Positions 1 to 10,900 of a stretch of 64,000 nt of DNA are shown here, one piece after another. How positions within the stretch are numbered: position 1 is the stretch's first letter; each line of letters opens with the position of its first letter. Made by a program: the position numbers and the translations under genes. Under the pieces are notes generated by a model. It saw only the letters and a list, made by a program, of their open reading frames with translations. It did not search any database and was not told the DNA's origin. The stretch is from the NCBI GenBank assembly GCA_026986785.1, contig JALSNW010000035.1, positions 1 to 64,000 on the forward strand, in the 5' to 3' direction. The stretch is from Deltaproteobacteria bacterium. Its GTDB lineage: Bacteria; Desulfobacterota; Dissulfuribacteria; Dissulfuribacterales; QOAL01.

Positions 1-128
1 CAGGGGACAACGTGAAGATAAAGGCAGAGTTGATCCAGCCCATCGCCATGGAAGAAGGTCTCAGGTTTGCCATAAGGGAAGGCGGCCGTACAGTGGGGGC
101 CGGTGTCGTAAGTAAGATTATAGAATAG
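1..128 (+). CDS. tuf: Elongation factor Tu, C-terminal end (partial)
   Basis: Only the last 41 codons are present, read from base 3; the gene starts outside the window. The visible residues include the phrase [10 protein letters not shown] followed by a short KIIE tail, which is the typical end of EF-Tu domain III. EF-Tu is the GTPase that delivers aminoacyl-tRNA to the ribosome. It is followed after 11 bases by rpmG, the usual order at the start of a secE-nusG-rpl-rpo block. The identification is firm although the fragment is short. Confidence 0.93.
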   Translation, partial: GDNVKIKAELIQPIAMEEGLRFAIREGGRTVGAGVVSKIIE

Positions 129-139
129 GGATCTTGGAT

Positions 140-295
140 ATGCGTGACAAGATAATTCTTAGGTGTACCGAGTGCAAAAGGCGCAATTATACGACCACCA
201 AGAACAGGCGTACTACGCCTGATAAGTTGGAACTGAAAAAATATTGCCCTTTTGACAGAAAGCATACCATTCATAAAGAAATAAAGATGAAGTAA
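140..295 (+). CDS. rpmG: 50S ribosomal protein L33
   Basis: A 51-residue basic protein of the large ribosomal subunit. The start [12 protein letters not shown] and the central NYTTTKNRR segment are typical of L33. It keeps the first CxxC pair, but the second pair is reduced to a single cysteine in YCPFDRKH, where zinc-binding forms have CxxC. It may therefore be an intermediate between the zinc-binding and zinc-free types. It lies between tuf and tRNA-Trp and is too short for routine gene tracking. Confidence 0.93.
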   Translation: MRDKIILRCTECKRRNYTTTKNRRTTPDKLELKKYCPFDRKHTIHKEIKMK

Positions 296-305
296 CAAAA
301 TCCGC

Positions 306-381
306 AGGCCAGTAGCTCTAATGGTAGAGCACCGGACTCCAAATCCGGGTGTTGGGGGTTCGAGTCCCTCCTGGCCTGCCA
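306..381 (+). tRNA. trnW: tRNA-Trp (anticodon CCA)
   Basis: The 76-base sequence folds as a cloverleaf. The acceptor arms AGGCCAG (306-312) and CTGGCCT (371-377) pair over seven bases. The D stem is GCTC/GAGC, the anticodon stem CCGGA/TCCGG, and the T arm contains TTCGAGT. The anticodon CCA is at 339-341, discriminator G is at 378 and the 3' CCA is encoded. A tRNA-Trp just upstream of secE is a common bacterial arrangement, suggesting co-transcription with the block. Confidence 0.96.
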
Positions 382-412
382 CCATTTTTTGAGGTCTGTA
401 CAGGGTGACAAG

Positions 413-751
413 GTGACAAAGAAAAAAGTTAGAAAGATCAAGGCTGCCAGACCTGGGGAACCAATAAAGCCGGCAGAGAAACCAACTGCCAAAGATGCCA
501 AGGCCAGCCCTGGAAGTGCGCAGGCGTCTGTTAAAAGGCTTGAGACCAAAGCAGAGCCTGTGGGGAAGATAGCAGCCATAAAACAGTTTCTATCCGATGT
601 AAGGGCAGAGCTCGATAAGATCACCTGGGCCAACAGAAAGGAAACGACATCACTTACCATAGCAGTCCTCGCAATTACCATATTCTTTTCTGCATACCTC
701 GGGTTGGTGGATATCGCACTTTCCAAGTTAGTAGGTACCCTGATCAAATAA
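413..751 (+). CDS. secE: Preprotein translocase subunit SecE
   Basis: A small inner-membrane subunit that clamps the SecY channel. The C-terminal half has the SecE signature FLSDVRAELDKITWANRKE, followed by a single hydrophobic segment (about residues 82-102). The N-terminal part is a long, lysine- and proline-rich cytoplasmic extension. The start is uncertain. GTG at 413 is chosen because GGGTGA lies just before it; an in-frame TTG at 389 would add eight residues but has no ribosome-binding site. It sits between tRNA-Trp and nusG, the standard context. Confidence 0.93.
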   Translation: MTKKKVRKIKAARPGEPIKPAEKPTAKDAKASPGSAQASVKRLETKAEPVGKIAAIKQFLSDVRAELDKITWANRKETTSLTIAVLAITIFFSAYLGLVDIALSKLVGTLIK

Positions 752-771
752 CGCAAGTCAAAGGCAATTAA

Positions 772-1305
772 ATGGCACACAAGTGGTACATTGTTCATAC
801 CTATTCAGGTTTTGAAAACAAGGTAAAATCTTCTTTGGAAGAGCGTATCAGACAGTATGGGATGGAAGACAAGTTTTCTGCCATAGTAGTGCCGACAGAA
901 AAGGTTGTGGAAGTTGTAAAGGGGGAAAGGCGTACCTCTGCCAGAAAGGTTTATCCAGGTTATATACTGATAAAGATGGACTTTGATAAAGAGACATGGC
1001 ACCTGGTGCAGGATACACCCAAGGTCACAGGCTTTGTCGGGGGACAGCACAACCCTGTGCCCTTGCCGGATCATGAGGCCGAAAAGATCATTAGGCAGAT
1101 GGAGGAACGGTCACTAAATCCAAGGCCAAAATACGATTACGAGCCCGGAGACAAGGTCATAGTGACCGAGGGGCCATTTGCCAACTTTACTGGCGTGGTA
1201 GAAGAGGTGAAGCCCGAAAAGGGCAAGGTGCGGGTCTTAGTGTCTATTTTTGGTCGATCTACGCCGGTTGAGTTGGAGTTTGCTCATATCCAGAAGGCAA
1301 GTTAA
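772..1305 (+). CDS. nusG: Transcription termination/antitermination protein NusG
   Basis: A 177-residue NusG of normal length. The N-terminal NGN domain begins KWYIVHTYSGFENKV, includes YPGYILIKM, and binds the RNA polymerase clamp helices. The C-terminal KOW domain contains GDKVIVTEGPFANFTGVVEE. NusG controls elongation and Rho termination and couples transcription to translation. It starts 20 bases after secE, with AAGG about eight bases before the ATG, and leads into rplK. Confidence 0.97.
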   Translation: MAHKWYIVHTYSGFENKVKSSLEERIRQYGMEDKFSAIVVPTEKVVEVVKGERRTSARKVYPGYILIKMDFDKETWHLVQDTPKVTGFVGGQHNPVPLPDHEAEKIIRQMEERSLNPRPKYDYEPGDKVIVTEGPFANFTGVVEEVKPEKGKVRVLVSIFGRSTPVELEFAHIQKAS

Positions 1306-1346
1306 GAGGCTGTTTAAGTTTTTGCAGATATTAAGGAGCGTTCGTT

Positions 1347-1772
1347 ATGGCTAAAAAAGTAGCTGGTTATATAAAATTGCAGATACCTGCGGGGCAGGCG
1401 AGTCCTTCTCCACCAGTAGGTCCTGCCTTGGGACAGCAAGGTGTCAATATAATGGAATTTGTCAAGGCATTTAATGCCAAGACAGCCGATCAGGCCGGTA
1501 TGATCATCCCTGTTGTGATTACCGTCTATTCAGACAGGTCTTTCAGTTTCATCCTCAAGACCCCGCCGGCATCGGTTCTGTTGAAAAAGGCGGCAGGGAT
1601 TGAAAAAGGTTCAGGTGTCCCTAATAGAGAGAAGGTGGGCACTGTGACCAGGGCCCAATGTGAGGAGATAGCCAAGACGAAGATGCCGGATCTGACGGCA
1701 GCCGATCTGGCAGCCGCAGTAAGGACCATCGAAGGTACTGCCCGCAGTATGGGAATTGAAGTTATCGATTAA
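1347..1772 (+). CDS. rplK: 50S ribosomal protein L11
   Basis: A 141-residue protein of the GTPase-associated centre, which binds 23S rRNA and stringent factor RelA. It shows the L11 hallmarks: [29 protein letters not shown] in the N-terminal domain and a C-terminal RNA-binding domain ending in [10 protein letters not shown]. The ATG follows TAAGGAGCG. It is 19 bases upstream of rplA, the usual L11 operon, which in many bacteria is autoregulated by L1 binding to the mRNA. Confidence 0.98.
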   Translation: MAKKVAGYIKLQIPAGQASPSPPVGPALGQQGVNIMEFVKAFNAKTADQAGMIIPVVITVYSDRSFSFILKTPPASVLLKKAAGIEKGSGVPNREKVGTVTRAQCEEIAKTKMPDLTAADLAAAVRTIEGTARSMGIEVID

Positions 1773-1791
1773 TCGAGCAGGTGAATGAGCC

Positions 1792-2499
1792 ATGGGTAAA
1801 AGAGGCAAAAGATATCAAAAGGTCAGGGAGCTAATAGATCCCAACAAGAAGTATTCGTTAGATGAGGCCATCCAGAAGGTATTGGAGACCCATTTTGCCA
1901 ATTTTGACGAGAGCGTAGATGTTGCAATCAATCTTGGTGTGGATCCCCGTAAGGCCGATCAAAACATAAGGGGATCTGTTGTTCTTCCCCACGGAACCGG
2001 ACGCACAGTCAGAGTATTGGTGTTTGCCAAGGGCGAAAAGGCCAAAGAGGCAGAAGAGGCAGGGGCCGATTACGTTGGGGGAGAAGAGCTTGCAGAAAAG
2101 ATTCAGAAAGAAGGATGGCTTGATTTCGACAAGGTCGTGGCCACGCCAGATATGATGGCTGTTGTTGGAAAGCTCGGGAGGATATTGGGCCCGAGAGGTC
2201 TTATGCCAAATGCCAAGACAGGCACCGTGACCTTTGATGTGGCGAAGGCCGTAAAGGATATCAAGGGTGGAAAGGTCGACTTCCGAGTAGACAGGGCTGG
2301 AGTAGTCCACATGCCCATCGGGCGGGTATCATTTGGCCCTGAAAAGGTCAAGGAAAATTTTTCAGCAGTGGCTGAGACTATTCTCAGGATGAAGCCCGCA
2401 TCTGCAAAGGGGACATATGTCAAGGGAGCAGCACTGTCCACCACCATGGGCCCTGGAGTGAAGCTGGACCCGGCAGAACTTAAGAGTGCGGCAGCCTGA
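1792..2499 (+). CDS. rplA: 50S ribosomal protein L1
   Basis: A 235-residue ribosomal protein that binds the L1 stalk and, in many species, its own mRNA. Recognisable blocks are [16 protein letters not shown] at the start, [27 protein letters not shown]-like sequence near residue 30, [27 protein letters not shown] and [21 protein letters not shown] near the end. Length and motifs are standard. It is followed by about 185 untranslated bases that hold the L10 leader. Confidence 0.97.
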   Translation: MGKRGKRYQKVRELIDPNKKYSLDEAIQKVLETHFANFDESVDVAINLGVDPRKADQNIRGSVVLPHGTGRTVRVLVFAKGEKAKEAEEAGADYVGGEELAEKIQKEGWLDFDKVVATPDMMAVVGKLGRILGPRGLMPNAKTGTVTFDVAKAVKDIKGGKVDFRVDRAGVVHMPIGRVSFGPEKVKENFSAVAETILRMKPASAKGTYVKGAALSTTMGPGVKLDPAELKSAAA

Positions 2500-2559
2500 T
2501 TTCAATTATAGGTGAAGGATTCAAATCAATCGTAAATATGCGTCCCTTTGGACGTCCAA

Positions 2560-2664
2560 CAGTCAAAGACAGTAGGTACTTGGTGTTTAATGAGACGATT
2601 CTATAGGCGTCTCGCCTACCGAGGCCGAAGTGGCCTCTGCTTTGGCAGTAAATAAACTGTCTAT
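2560..2664 (+). promoter_or_regulatory. Ribosomal protein L10 leader
   Basis: The untranslated stretch between rplA and rplJ contains the conserved L10-leader pieces: CAAAGACAGTAGGTACT (about 2564-2580) pairing with GCCTACCGAGG (about 2614-2624), followed by a GAGGCC/GGCCTC hairpin. In characterised bacteria the L10(L12)4 complex binds this RNA and represses rplJL translation. A separate small hairpin, CGTCC/GGACG, lies just upstream at 2541-2554. Boundaries are approximate because they were drawn by eye. Confidence 0.8.
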
Positions 2665-2684
2665 GGCAGAAAGGGGGGATAAAG

Positions 2685-3206
2685 TTGCCACTTAATAGGA
2701 GTCAGAAGGAAGCACTGGTTGAACAATTGAAGGATAAGTTCTCCAGGGCGGTATCAGTAACCTTGGTAGATTTTCCAGGTCTCACTGTTTCCCAGGCCAA
2801 TGAATTGAGGGCCAAACTCAGGGAAGTCCAGGGAGAGATCAAGGTTTCCAAGAACACCTTGTTCAGGATAGCGATCAAGGGAACGGAGTCCGAGCCCCTG
2901 GTCGATTCGTTTCAGGGACCCAATGCAGCAGTTTTTGCCTATGAAGATCCTGTACAGGTAGCCAAGGTGCTAATGGATTTCGCCAAGGACAATGAGGTCC
3001 TCAAGATCAAAAATGGCATCCTGAATGGGAAAATGATGGATGCTTCCGGGATCGAGGCGCTGTCCAAGCTACCGAGCAGGGAGGTTCTTCTCGCCCAGAT
3101 GTTGTCGGTTCTGGTTGCAACACCAACCAATCTCGTACAGGTGTTGTCTGGAATCCCCAGGAAGTTGCTCTATGCCCTGAGTGCCATTAAGGAGAAGAAA
3201 CAATAG
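2685..3206 (+). CDS. rplJ: 50S ribosomal protein L10
   Basis: A 173-residue protein that anchors L7/L12 dimers to the ribosome. Typical features are the opening NRSQKEALVEQLKDKF, VDFPGLTVSQANELRAKLRE and VSKNTLFRIA, and a C-terminal helix that carries the L12-binding region. The start is TTG, preceded by the strong AAGGGGGGA site; no ATG fits. It is controlled by the L10 leader immediately upstream and pairs with rplL downstream. Confidence 0.96.
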   Translation: MPLNRSQKEALVEQLKDKFSRAVSVTLVDFPGLTVSQANELRAKLREVQGEIKVSKNTLFRIAIKGTESEPLVDSFQGPNAAVFAYEDPVQVAKVLMDFAKDNEVLKIKNGILNGKMMDASGIEALSKLPSREVLLAQMLSVLVATPTNLVQVLSGIPRKLLYALSAIKEKKQ

Positions 3207-3295
3207 GCATTATTCATTTTTGCTCAATGGAGTAATAGCGTCACTGAGATTATTTCAACAAAAAGTTTTTAATATTCAGGAGGATCATTATAAAA

Positions 3296-3682
3296 ATGGC
3301 TGTAACAAAAGAAGAAGTAATAGAATTCATATCAAATATGACCGTGCTCGAGCTATCAGAGTTCATCAAGGAATTGGAAGACAAATTTGGTGTATCTGCT
3401 GCAGCCCCGGTAGCTGTTGCCGCAGCAGGGGCAGCCCCAGCAGGTGAGGCTGGTGGTGCTGAGGAAGAAAAGACAGAGTTCGACGTAATCTTGACCGATT
3501 TTGGCAGCCAGAAGATCAAGGTTATAAAGGAGGTCAGGGCGGTAACAGGTCTGGGCCTCAAGGAAGCAAAGGACCTCGTGGAAAGTGCTCCCAAGCCGAT
3601 AAAGGAGGGGGTATCCAAGGAAGAGGCAGAAAAGATAAAGGAACAGATCGAGGCAGTAGGCGCAAAGGTAGAGATCAAATAA
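3296..3682 (+). CDS. rplL: 50S ribosomal protein L7/L12
   Basis: A 128-residue stalk protein that recruits translation factors. It has an N-terminal dimerisation helix ([20 protein letters not shown]), an alanine-rich hinge (about residues 37-55), and the conserved C-terminal domain with [24 protein letters not shown]. The ATG is preceded by CAGGAGGATC about 12 bases upstream. It sits between rplJ and rpoB as expected. Confidence 0.97.
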   Translation: MAVTKEEVIEFISNMTVLELSEFIKELEDKFGVSAAAPVAVAAAGAAPAGEAGGAEEEKTEFDVILTDFGSQKIKVIKEVRAVTGLGLKEAKDLVESAPKPIKEGVSKEEAEKIKEQIEAVGAKVEIK

Positions 3683-3703
3683 ACCAGTCGTTTTGTTTTG
3701 TAA

Positions 3704-3745
3704 CAGGAGGACCTGTTTTGTAACAGGGGCCTCCTGCCTTTTAAT
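3704..3745 (+). terminator. Intercistronic hairpin between rplL and rpoB (attenuator-like)
   Basis: A long stem is formed by CAGGAG and CCTGTT on the left arm with AACAGG and CTCCTG on the right arm, around loop TTGT, followed by CCTTTTAATTTTT. The geometry suits a partial terminator or an RNA-processing site. In E. coli the same interval holds an attenuator and an RNase III site that lower rpoBC expression relative to rplJL, so a similar role is plausible here. The inner arm is built from a direct repeat, GTTTTGTAACAGG, which also occurs just before it. Confidence 0.65.
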
Positions 3746-3801
3746 TTTTCACAGTCACCAATAGTCAGCATCAACATCCAGGCCACCTTGAGGCATCATC
3801 T

Positions 3802-6800
3802 ATGTTAAGTATTCAGAATTTTCCTTTGAGAAAAGATTTTGGCAAGGTCAAAAGGGCGGTTGAAATCCCCCATCTTATCGAGGTTCAACAAAAACCGTAT
3901 GAAAAATTTCTTCAAAGGGATATTGCTCCAGAGGCCAGAAAGAATCTGGGACTCCAGGCGGTATTCAAGAATGTTTTCCCCATAAACGATTTTACTGGGG
4001 CCTCCTCTCTGGAGTTTGTTCAATATTCCATCGGAGAGCCAAAGTACTCTCAAGAGGAGTGCCTGGCCAGGGGTAGTACCTACGAAGCCCCAGTAAAGAT
4101 CGTCATAAGACTCCTGTCCTACGATGTGGACAAGGAGACGGGTGTTCAGAGCATAAGGGACATCAAGGAACAGGAGATCTATTTTGGCACCATTCCCCTT
4201 ATGACCCGCACAGGGACCTTTATCATAAATGGAACCGAGCGGGTCGTGGTTAGTCAGCTTCAACGGTCCCCTGGTGTCTTTTTTGATCACGATAAAGGTA
4301 AGACCCATTCGAGTGGAAAGCTGCTCTATTCCTGTAGGGTGATCCCTGTCCGGGGTTCCTGGTTGGATTTCGAATTCGATCCCAAGGACATCCTACACGT
4401 GAGAATAGACAGACGAAGGAAATTCCCTGCTACCATTTTACTCAAGGCAATAGGTTTTTCCTCTGACGACATCCTCAGGGAATTCTATGACTGGGACACC
4501 TATTATCTCGAGGGGAAGCTGATATATAGGAAAGTGATTCCAGAGCTCTTGAAGGGCCAGAGGGCCTCTATGGACGTTATGCATCCTGAAAGCGGTGAGG
4601 TACTACTGAAAAGGGGTAGGAAGTTTTCAAAGACCATGCTGAGGCGGTTTGCCGAGTTTGGTATTGAGCGGATACCTGTTTCAGAGGATGATCTGATCGG
4701 GAAGATCACTGCTACAGATGTAGTGGACCCAGCTACAGGAGAGATCCTTATTCCCAAAAACACCAGGATTTCGGAAGATGATCTACCCCTCATGCGTGAC
4801 AATGGGATAACCGAGGTCCAGACACTTTTCATAGATGGAATCAGAGTGAGTTCATCCATCCGGGATACCCTTTTGAATGACAAGGTAGACAATTCAGAAG
4901 ATGCAGTTCTTGAGATATATAGGAGGCTCAGGCCATCCAGCCCTCTCATAGCAGAGGTAGCCGAGAAGTTCTTTCAGTCTCTTTTCTTCAATCCAGATAC
5001 CTATGATCTTTCTGAGGTCGGCAGGTACAAGATAAATCAAAGGTTGGGTCTTGATGTGCCTCTCAGCCAGAGGGTGCTCATCCCTTCTGATATCGTCTCC
5101 ATAGTGAAGGAACTGATCCATCTCAAGGATACCCAGGGGCCTGTGGACGATATCGACCATCTGGGCAACAGGAGGGTACGTTCAGTAGGCGAGCTGATTG
5201 AAAATCAGTATCGTATTGGCCTGGTAAGGATGGAAAGGGCCATCAAGGAGAGAATGACCCTTCAGGAGATCGAGGCGTTGATGCCCAACGACTTGGTCAA
5301 TCCAAAGCCCGTCACGTCGGTTATAAAAGAGTTCTTCGGCTCTAGTCAGTTGTCTCAGTTTATGGATCAGACGAATCCCCTGTCTGAAATCACCCACAAG
5401 AGGCGTCTTTCAGCCCTAGGGCCAGGGGGCCTTTCCAGAGAGAGGGCAGGCTTTGAGGTGCGAGACGTACATCCAACACACTATGGCAGGATCTGTCCCA
5501 TCGAGACACCTGAGGGGCCGAATATCGGCCTTATAGTTTCATTGGCCACATTTGGACGGGTAAACGAATATGGTTTTATCGAGACCCCATTCAGGAGGGT
5601 CAAGGACCGAAAAGTTACTGATGAGATTGTCTATATGACAGCCTCCCAGGAAGAGGGAGAGGTAATCTCTCAATCAACCATAGAATTGGATGAGTCTGGT
5701 CGAATTGTAGAGGATTTTGTTGGTGTGAGGAAACAGGGTGAGTTCATCATGGCCCCGGCCGAAGAGGTCACTGCCATCGATGTGGCACCCAACCAGCTTG
5801 TAAGTGTGTCCTCTGGCCTTATTCCATTTCTCGAAAACGATGATGCAAATAGATCCCTGATGGGTTCGAACATGCAGCGTCAGGCAGTGCCACTGCTGAA
5901 GTGTGAGTCCCCGATTGTAGGTACAGGTATAGAGAGGCCTGTGGCCAGGGACTCAGGAGTGACCATCATTGCCAAGAGGGATGGATGGATAGAAGACGTT
6001 GATGCAAATCGTCTCGTGGTCGCATATGAAGAGGACAAGGAATCAGGTAAGCCAGTTGAGGTAGAGATATTCAAACTGATCAAATACCAGAAGTCCAATC
6101 AGACCACCACCATGAACCAGATCCCCATTGTGAAACCAGGTCAAAAGGTAAAGAAAGGCCAAGTCTTGGTGGATGGGGCCTCCACTCATATGGGAGAGTT
6201 GGCCCTTGGAAAAAATGTGGTCGTGGCCTTTATGCCGTGGCGAGGGTACAATTTTGAAGATGCTATCATCGTAAGCGAACGTCTTATCCAGGACGATGTC
6301 TACACCTCTGTGCACATAGAAGAATTCGAGGTTGAGGCCAGGGATACCAAGTTAGGCAGGGAAGAGATAACCAAAGATATCCCGAATGTGGGCGAAGAGG
6401 CCCTCAGGAACCTGGATGAGTCGGGTATCGTAAGGGTAGGGGCTGAGGTCAAGGCAGGTGATATCTTGGTTGGCAAGGTTACACCCAAGGGTGAGACCCA
6501 GTTGTCGCCTGAAGAGAAGCTTTTAAGGGCGATCTTTGGGGAAAAGGCCGGGGATGTCAAGGATACTTCTTTGAGGGTCCCTCCGGGGGTCCAGGGGGTA
6601 GTAGTGGATGCAAGGGTCTTTTCCCGAAAGGGGATTGCCAAGGATGAGAGGGCGAGAAAGATAGAGGATCTCGAGATCGCAGCCATCATGCAAGATCAGG
6701 AAGATGAGATCAATGTAATAAGGCGGACGACCTTCAAGAAGCTGGAGCAATATCTCGTTGGCAAGAAGCCGGCCATGGTCATAAAAGACGCGAGACACAG

Positions 6801-7893
6801 GCTGCTTTTGGAGGCAGAAAGGGAGATTACGTCAGATGCACTGAAAAGGGTTCCTCTCCACAGGCTTCGTGACCTTATCCTTGAAGGCAGGAGCTCGGTT
6901 GATCCCTATGTCACAGAGATCCTTGACTGGTATGAATCAGAGATAGATAGGATAAAGGAACACTTCGAGGGGAAGATAGAACGTCTCAAGAAAGGTGATG
7001 ATCTGCCACCTGGTGTCATCAAGATGGTCAGGGTCTATGTGGCCATGAAGCGTAAACTGGAAGTAGGTGATAAGATGGCAGGCCGTCATGGGAACAAGGG
7101 CGTGGTTTCAAGGATAGTGCCTGTGGAAGATATGCCATATTTTGAGGATGGTACCCCTGTGGATATCATACTTAACCCATTAGGTGTGCCCTCTCGTATG
7201 AATGTGGGACAGATCTTGGAGATCCATCTGGGATGGGGGGCACGAAAGCTGGGAGAGCAGATCGCTGAACTTGCCAGGAAGGCAGATATCGAAGCCGTAA
7301 AGGCAAAGATGTCGGAGATCTATTCCAAGTCGGAACTGGATGCCCTCATTGCAGGGTTGACTGATGAAGAGATCAGGGAATTGGCCATGCATCTGGAGAA
7401 GGGCGTGCCAGTGGCCACTCCTGTATTTGACGGGACTGATGAAAAGACCATCAAACGGCTTTTGAAGTCCTCCGGTCAGCCTGAGGTGGGGCAGGTAACC
7501 CTATATAATGGCCTTACTGGCGAGCCTTTCAAAGAAAAGATCACTGTTGGTGTTATGTACATGCTAAAGCTTCATCATCTCGTCTCAGACAAGATCCATG
7601 CCCGCTCTACCGGGCCATATTCCTTGGTCACACAACAACCCCTTGGAGGAAAGGCCCAGTTTGGAGGACAGCGCCTGGGAGAGATGGAGGTCTGGGCTAT
7701 GGAGGCCTACGGGGCGGCATATTCCCTACAGGAATTCCTAACCGTGAAGTCAGATGACGTGACTGGACGTTCCAGGATGTACGAAAAGATAGTGAAGGGA
7801 AACAACTTTTTGGAGGCCGGGCTTCCTGAGTCCTTCAATGTCTTGGTCAAGGAGCTCCAGGGGCTCTGTATGGATATTGATCTCCTGGAATAG
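3802..7893 (+). CDS. rpoB: DNA-directed RNA polymerase subunit beta
   Basis: A 1363-residue catalytic subunit. The rifampicin pocket reads [17 protein letters not shown] and [15 protein letters not shown] with wild-type-like residues, followed by [21 protein letters not shown]. The C-terminal region has [35 protein letters not shown]-type sequence and a normal end. Beta forms one side of the active-site cleft with beta-prime. The gene follows rplL and precedes rpoC by 93 bases; no strong terminator separates them. Nothing unusual was noted. Confidence 0.98.
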   Translation: MLSIQNFPLRKDFGKVKRAVEIPHLIEVQQKPYEKFLQRDIAPEARKNLGLQAVFKNVFPINDFTGASSLEFVQYSIGEPKYSQEECLARGSTYEAPVKIVIRLLSYDVDKETGVQSIRDIKEQEIYFGTIPLMTRTGTFIINGTERVVVSQLQRSPGVFFDHDKGKTHSSGKLLYSCRVIPVRGSWLDFEFDPKDILHVRIDRRRKFPATILLKAIGFSSDDILREFYDWDTYYLEGKLIYRKVIPELLKGQRASMDVMHPESGEVLLKRGRKFSKTMLRRFAEFGIERIPVSEDDLIGKITATDVVDPATGEILIPKNTRISEDDLPLMRDNGITEVQTLFIDGIRVSSSIRDTLLNDKVDNSEDAVLEIYRRLRPSSPLIAEVAEKFFQSLFFNPDTYDLSEVGRYKINQRLGLDVPLSQRVLIPSDIVSIVKELIHLKDTQGPVDDIDHLGNRRVRSVGELIENQYRIGLVRMERAIKERMTLQEIEALMPNDLVNPKPVTSVIKEFFGSSQLSQFMDQTNPLSEITHKRRLSALGPGGLSRERAGFEVRDVHPTHYGRICPIETPEGPNIGLIVSLATFGRVNEYGFIETPFRRVKDRKVTDEIVYMTASQEEGEVISQSTIELDESGRIVEDFVGVRKQGEFIMAPAEEVTAIDVAPNQLVSVSSGLIPFLENDDANRSLMGSNMQRQAVPLLKCESPIVGTGIERPVARDSGVTIIAKRDGWIEDVDANRLVVAYEEDKESGKPVEVEIFKLIKYQKSNQTTTMNQIPIVKPGQKVKKGQVLVDGASTHMGELALGKNVVVAFMPWRGYNFEDAIIVSERLIQDDVYTSVHIEEFEVEARDTKLGREEITKDIPNVGEEALRNLDESGIVRVGAEVKAGDILVGKVTPKGETQLSPEEKLLRAIFGEKAGDVKDTSLRVPPGVQGVVVDARVFSRKGIAKDERARKIEDLEIAAIMQDQEDEINVIRRTTFKKLEQYLVGKKPAMVIKDARHRLLLEAEREITSDALKRVPLHRLRDLILEGRSSVDPYVTEILDWYESEIDRIKEHFEGKIERLKKGDDLPPGVIKMVRVYVAMKRKLEVGDKMAGRHGNKGVVSRIVPVEDMPYFEDGTPVDIILNPLGVPSRMNVGQILEIHLGWGARKLGEQIAELARKADIEAVKAKMSEIYSKSELDALIAGLTDEEIRELAMHLEKGVPVATPVFDGTDEKTIKRLLKSSGQPEVGQVTLYNGLTGEPFKEKITVGVMYMLKLHHLVSDKIHARSTGPYSLVTQQPLGGKAQFGGQRLGEMEVWAMEAYGAAYSLQEFLTVKSDDVTGRSRMYEKIVKGNNFLEAGLPESFNVLVKELQGLCMDIDLLE

Positions 7894-7986
7894 GAATGGG
7901 ACGCCAAAAGGCCATTTAAACGCATCATTCAGGGCTCTTATAAAGACGCGCGTGATAATCTTTTAATACTTATATGAGGTCTATTT

Positions 7987-10900
7987 ATGGACGATCTTCT
8001 TTCTCTATTTACTAAGCCAAAAGATCCGCTCAATTTCAAGGCAGTACGTATATCCATCTCTTCTCCTGAGACCATCTTGAAACGATCTCACGGAGAAGTC
8101 AAGCAGCCAGAGACCATTAACTATAGGACATTCAAGCCTGAGCGGGATGGTTTGTTCTGTGCAAAGATATTTGGCCCTGTAAAGGACTATGAATGTCTTT
8201 GTGGCAAATACAAAAGGATGAAACACCGGGGTGTAGTCTGTGAAAAATGTGGTGTCGAGGTCATTCAATCAAAGGTGAGGCGTCAACGTATGGCCCACAT
8301 ATCCCTTGCAGCCCCGGTAGCCCATATATGGTTTTTGAAGAGTTTACCCAGCAAGATAGGCTCTCTCCTTGATTTGAGCCTGAAGGAACTGGAAAGGGTC
8401 CTATATTTCGAATCCCATATCGTAATAGAGTCTCAACTCCCAGAGATCCCTGTGGGCATGCTCATGTCGGATGAGACCTATCAGAAGAACTACGAGCAAT
8501 TTGGGGATAAATTTCAGGTAGGCATAGGGGCAGAGGCTGTTCATTATCTCCTCAGTCATCTGGATCTCGATGCCATCTCGGTGGAACTCAGGGAGGAGAT
8601 GCAAAAGACAAGGTCTGAGGCCAAGAGGAAAAAGCTTGGTAAGAGGCTACGTGTGGTGGAGGCCTTTCGTGGCTCTGGCAACAAGCCGGAATGGATGATA
8701 CTAAATGTCATCCCTGTCCTTCCGCCTGATCTGAGGCCCCTTGTGCCCCTTGATGGTGGTCGGTTTGCCACCTCTGATCTCAACGATTTGTACCGCAGGG
8801 TGATAAACAGGAACAACAGATTGAGAAGGCTCAAGGATCTGGATGCTCCAGATATTATCATACGCAATGAAAAACGCATGCTTCAGGAGGCAGTCGATGT
8901 CCTGTTTGACAATGGCAGGAGGGGCAGGGTTGTTACTGGTCCAAACAAGAGGCCTTTAAAGTCCCTGTCGGATATGCTCAAGGGGAAACAGGGCCGTTTC
9001 CGTCAGAATCTTCTGGGGAAACGTGTGGATTATTCAGGCCGCTCTGTCATCGTGGTCGGTCCTGAACTCAAACTTCATGAGTGTGGCCTTCCAAAGAGGA
9101 TGGCCATAGAGCTCTTCAAACCATTCATTTACAACAAGTTGGAGGAGAAGGGGCTCGTCTCCACCATCAAGAGTGCAAAAAGGATGGTGGAAAAGGAACT
9201 TCCCGAGGTCTGGGATGCCTTGGATGAAGTAGTCAGGGAACATCCTGTCCTCTTGAACCGTGCCCCAACTCTCCACCGACTCGGTATCCAGGCCTTTGAG
9301 CCAGTACTCGTGGAAGGCAAGGCCATAATGCTTCATCCCCTTGTTTGTTCGGCCTACAACGCTGACTTTGATGGGGACCAGATGGCCGTCCACGTACCCC
9401 TTTCCGTAGAGGCCCAGTCCGAGGCCAGGGTTCTCATGATGTCCACCAACAATATCTTGTCTCCTGCCCATGGTGGTCCAATAATCACTGCTACCCAAGA
9501 TGTGGTCCTCGGTGTCTACTACATGACCAGGGACAGGGTGAATGCAAAGGGAGAGGGAAAGTCTTTCAGTTCCTTGGACGAGGTGATCATGGCCTATGAA
9601 CAGGGAATCGTAGACGTACAGGCCAAGATAAAGGTGATGATGGATGGTGAACTGGTGGAGACCACGGCTGGCCGTGTTCTGCTCTACGATATCGTGCCTG
9701 AAGAAGTACCCTTTTCCCTAGTGAACAAGGTCATGAGAAAAAAAGACTTGGCCAGTCTCATCGACAAGGCATACAGGCTTGCGGGTGCCAAAAAGACCTG
9801 TATCATGGCAGATCGCCTAAAGAATCTTGGTTATCATCATGCTACCCTGGCAGGTATCTCAATCTCTATCAATGACATGAACATCCCTGCCAGGAAACAG
9901 GAGATCCTTGACAAGGCACGAGAAGAGGTGGCAGAGGTACAGCGCCAGTATGCAGAAGGTTTGATAACCGATGGAGAGCGCTATAACAAGGTCATCGATA
10001 TCTGGACCAGGGCCACTGACGAGGTGGCCAAGGAGATGATGAATGACATCTCCACGGAAATCTATGAGACGAAAGATGGAAAGAAGCTTGAGATCCCATC
10101 TTTCAACCCCATCTTCGTTATGGCTGATTCAGGGGCCAGGGGCAGCAAGGACCAGATAAGGCAGCTTGCTGGAATGCGCGGGCTCATGGCAAAACCTTCT
10201 GGAGAGATTATCGAGACGCCCATTATGGCGAACTTTCGGGAAGGCCTCAGTGTGCTGGAATATTTCATCTCCACCCATGGGGCCAGGAAGGGACTTGCCG
10301 ATACTGCCCTGAAGACGGCCAATTCCGGATACCTGACCCGCAGGCTCGTGGACGTGGCCCAAGATTCGACTATCACTCAATCTGATTGTGGAACCATTGA
10401 CGGGATAGAGATAGAGCACCTCATGGAAGGTGGTGAGATCATCCAGCGCGTAGGGGAAAGGGTCTTGGGTAGGGTTGCCCTCATGGACATAGTCGATCCT
10501 GTCACTGGAGAGGTGTTGGTAGAGGCCAACCAGGAGATAGATGAAGAAAAGGTCAAAAAGTTGGAAGATGCCGGTATCTCCAAGGTCGAGATCCGTTCGG
10601 TGTTGGCCTGTCGAGCCCCCTTTGGTGTCTGTGCAAAATGCTATGGCCGAGATCTTGCCCGTGGTCGGATGGTAGCCCCTGGTGAGGCAGTTGGGATAAT
10701 AGCTGCCGAGTCCATTGGAGAGCCAGGTACACAGCTTACCATGCGTACCTTTCACATCGGTGGAACCGCAAGTGGTAAGGTAGAGCAGGCAGAGATCAGG
10801 TGTCATGGCACGGGGACTGTGAAATTTGAAAGAATCGTCTCCGTGGTGAATAGCGAGGGCAGGGAAGTGGTGCTCAACCGAAACGGCGAGATTGTCATAA

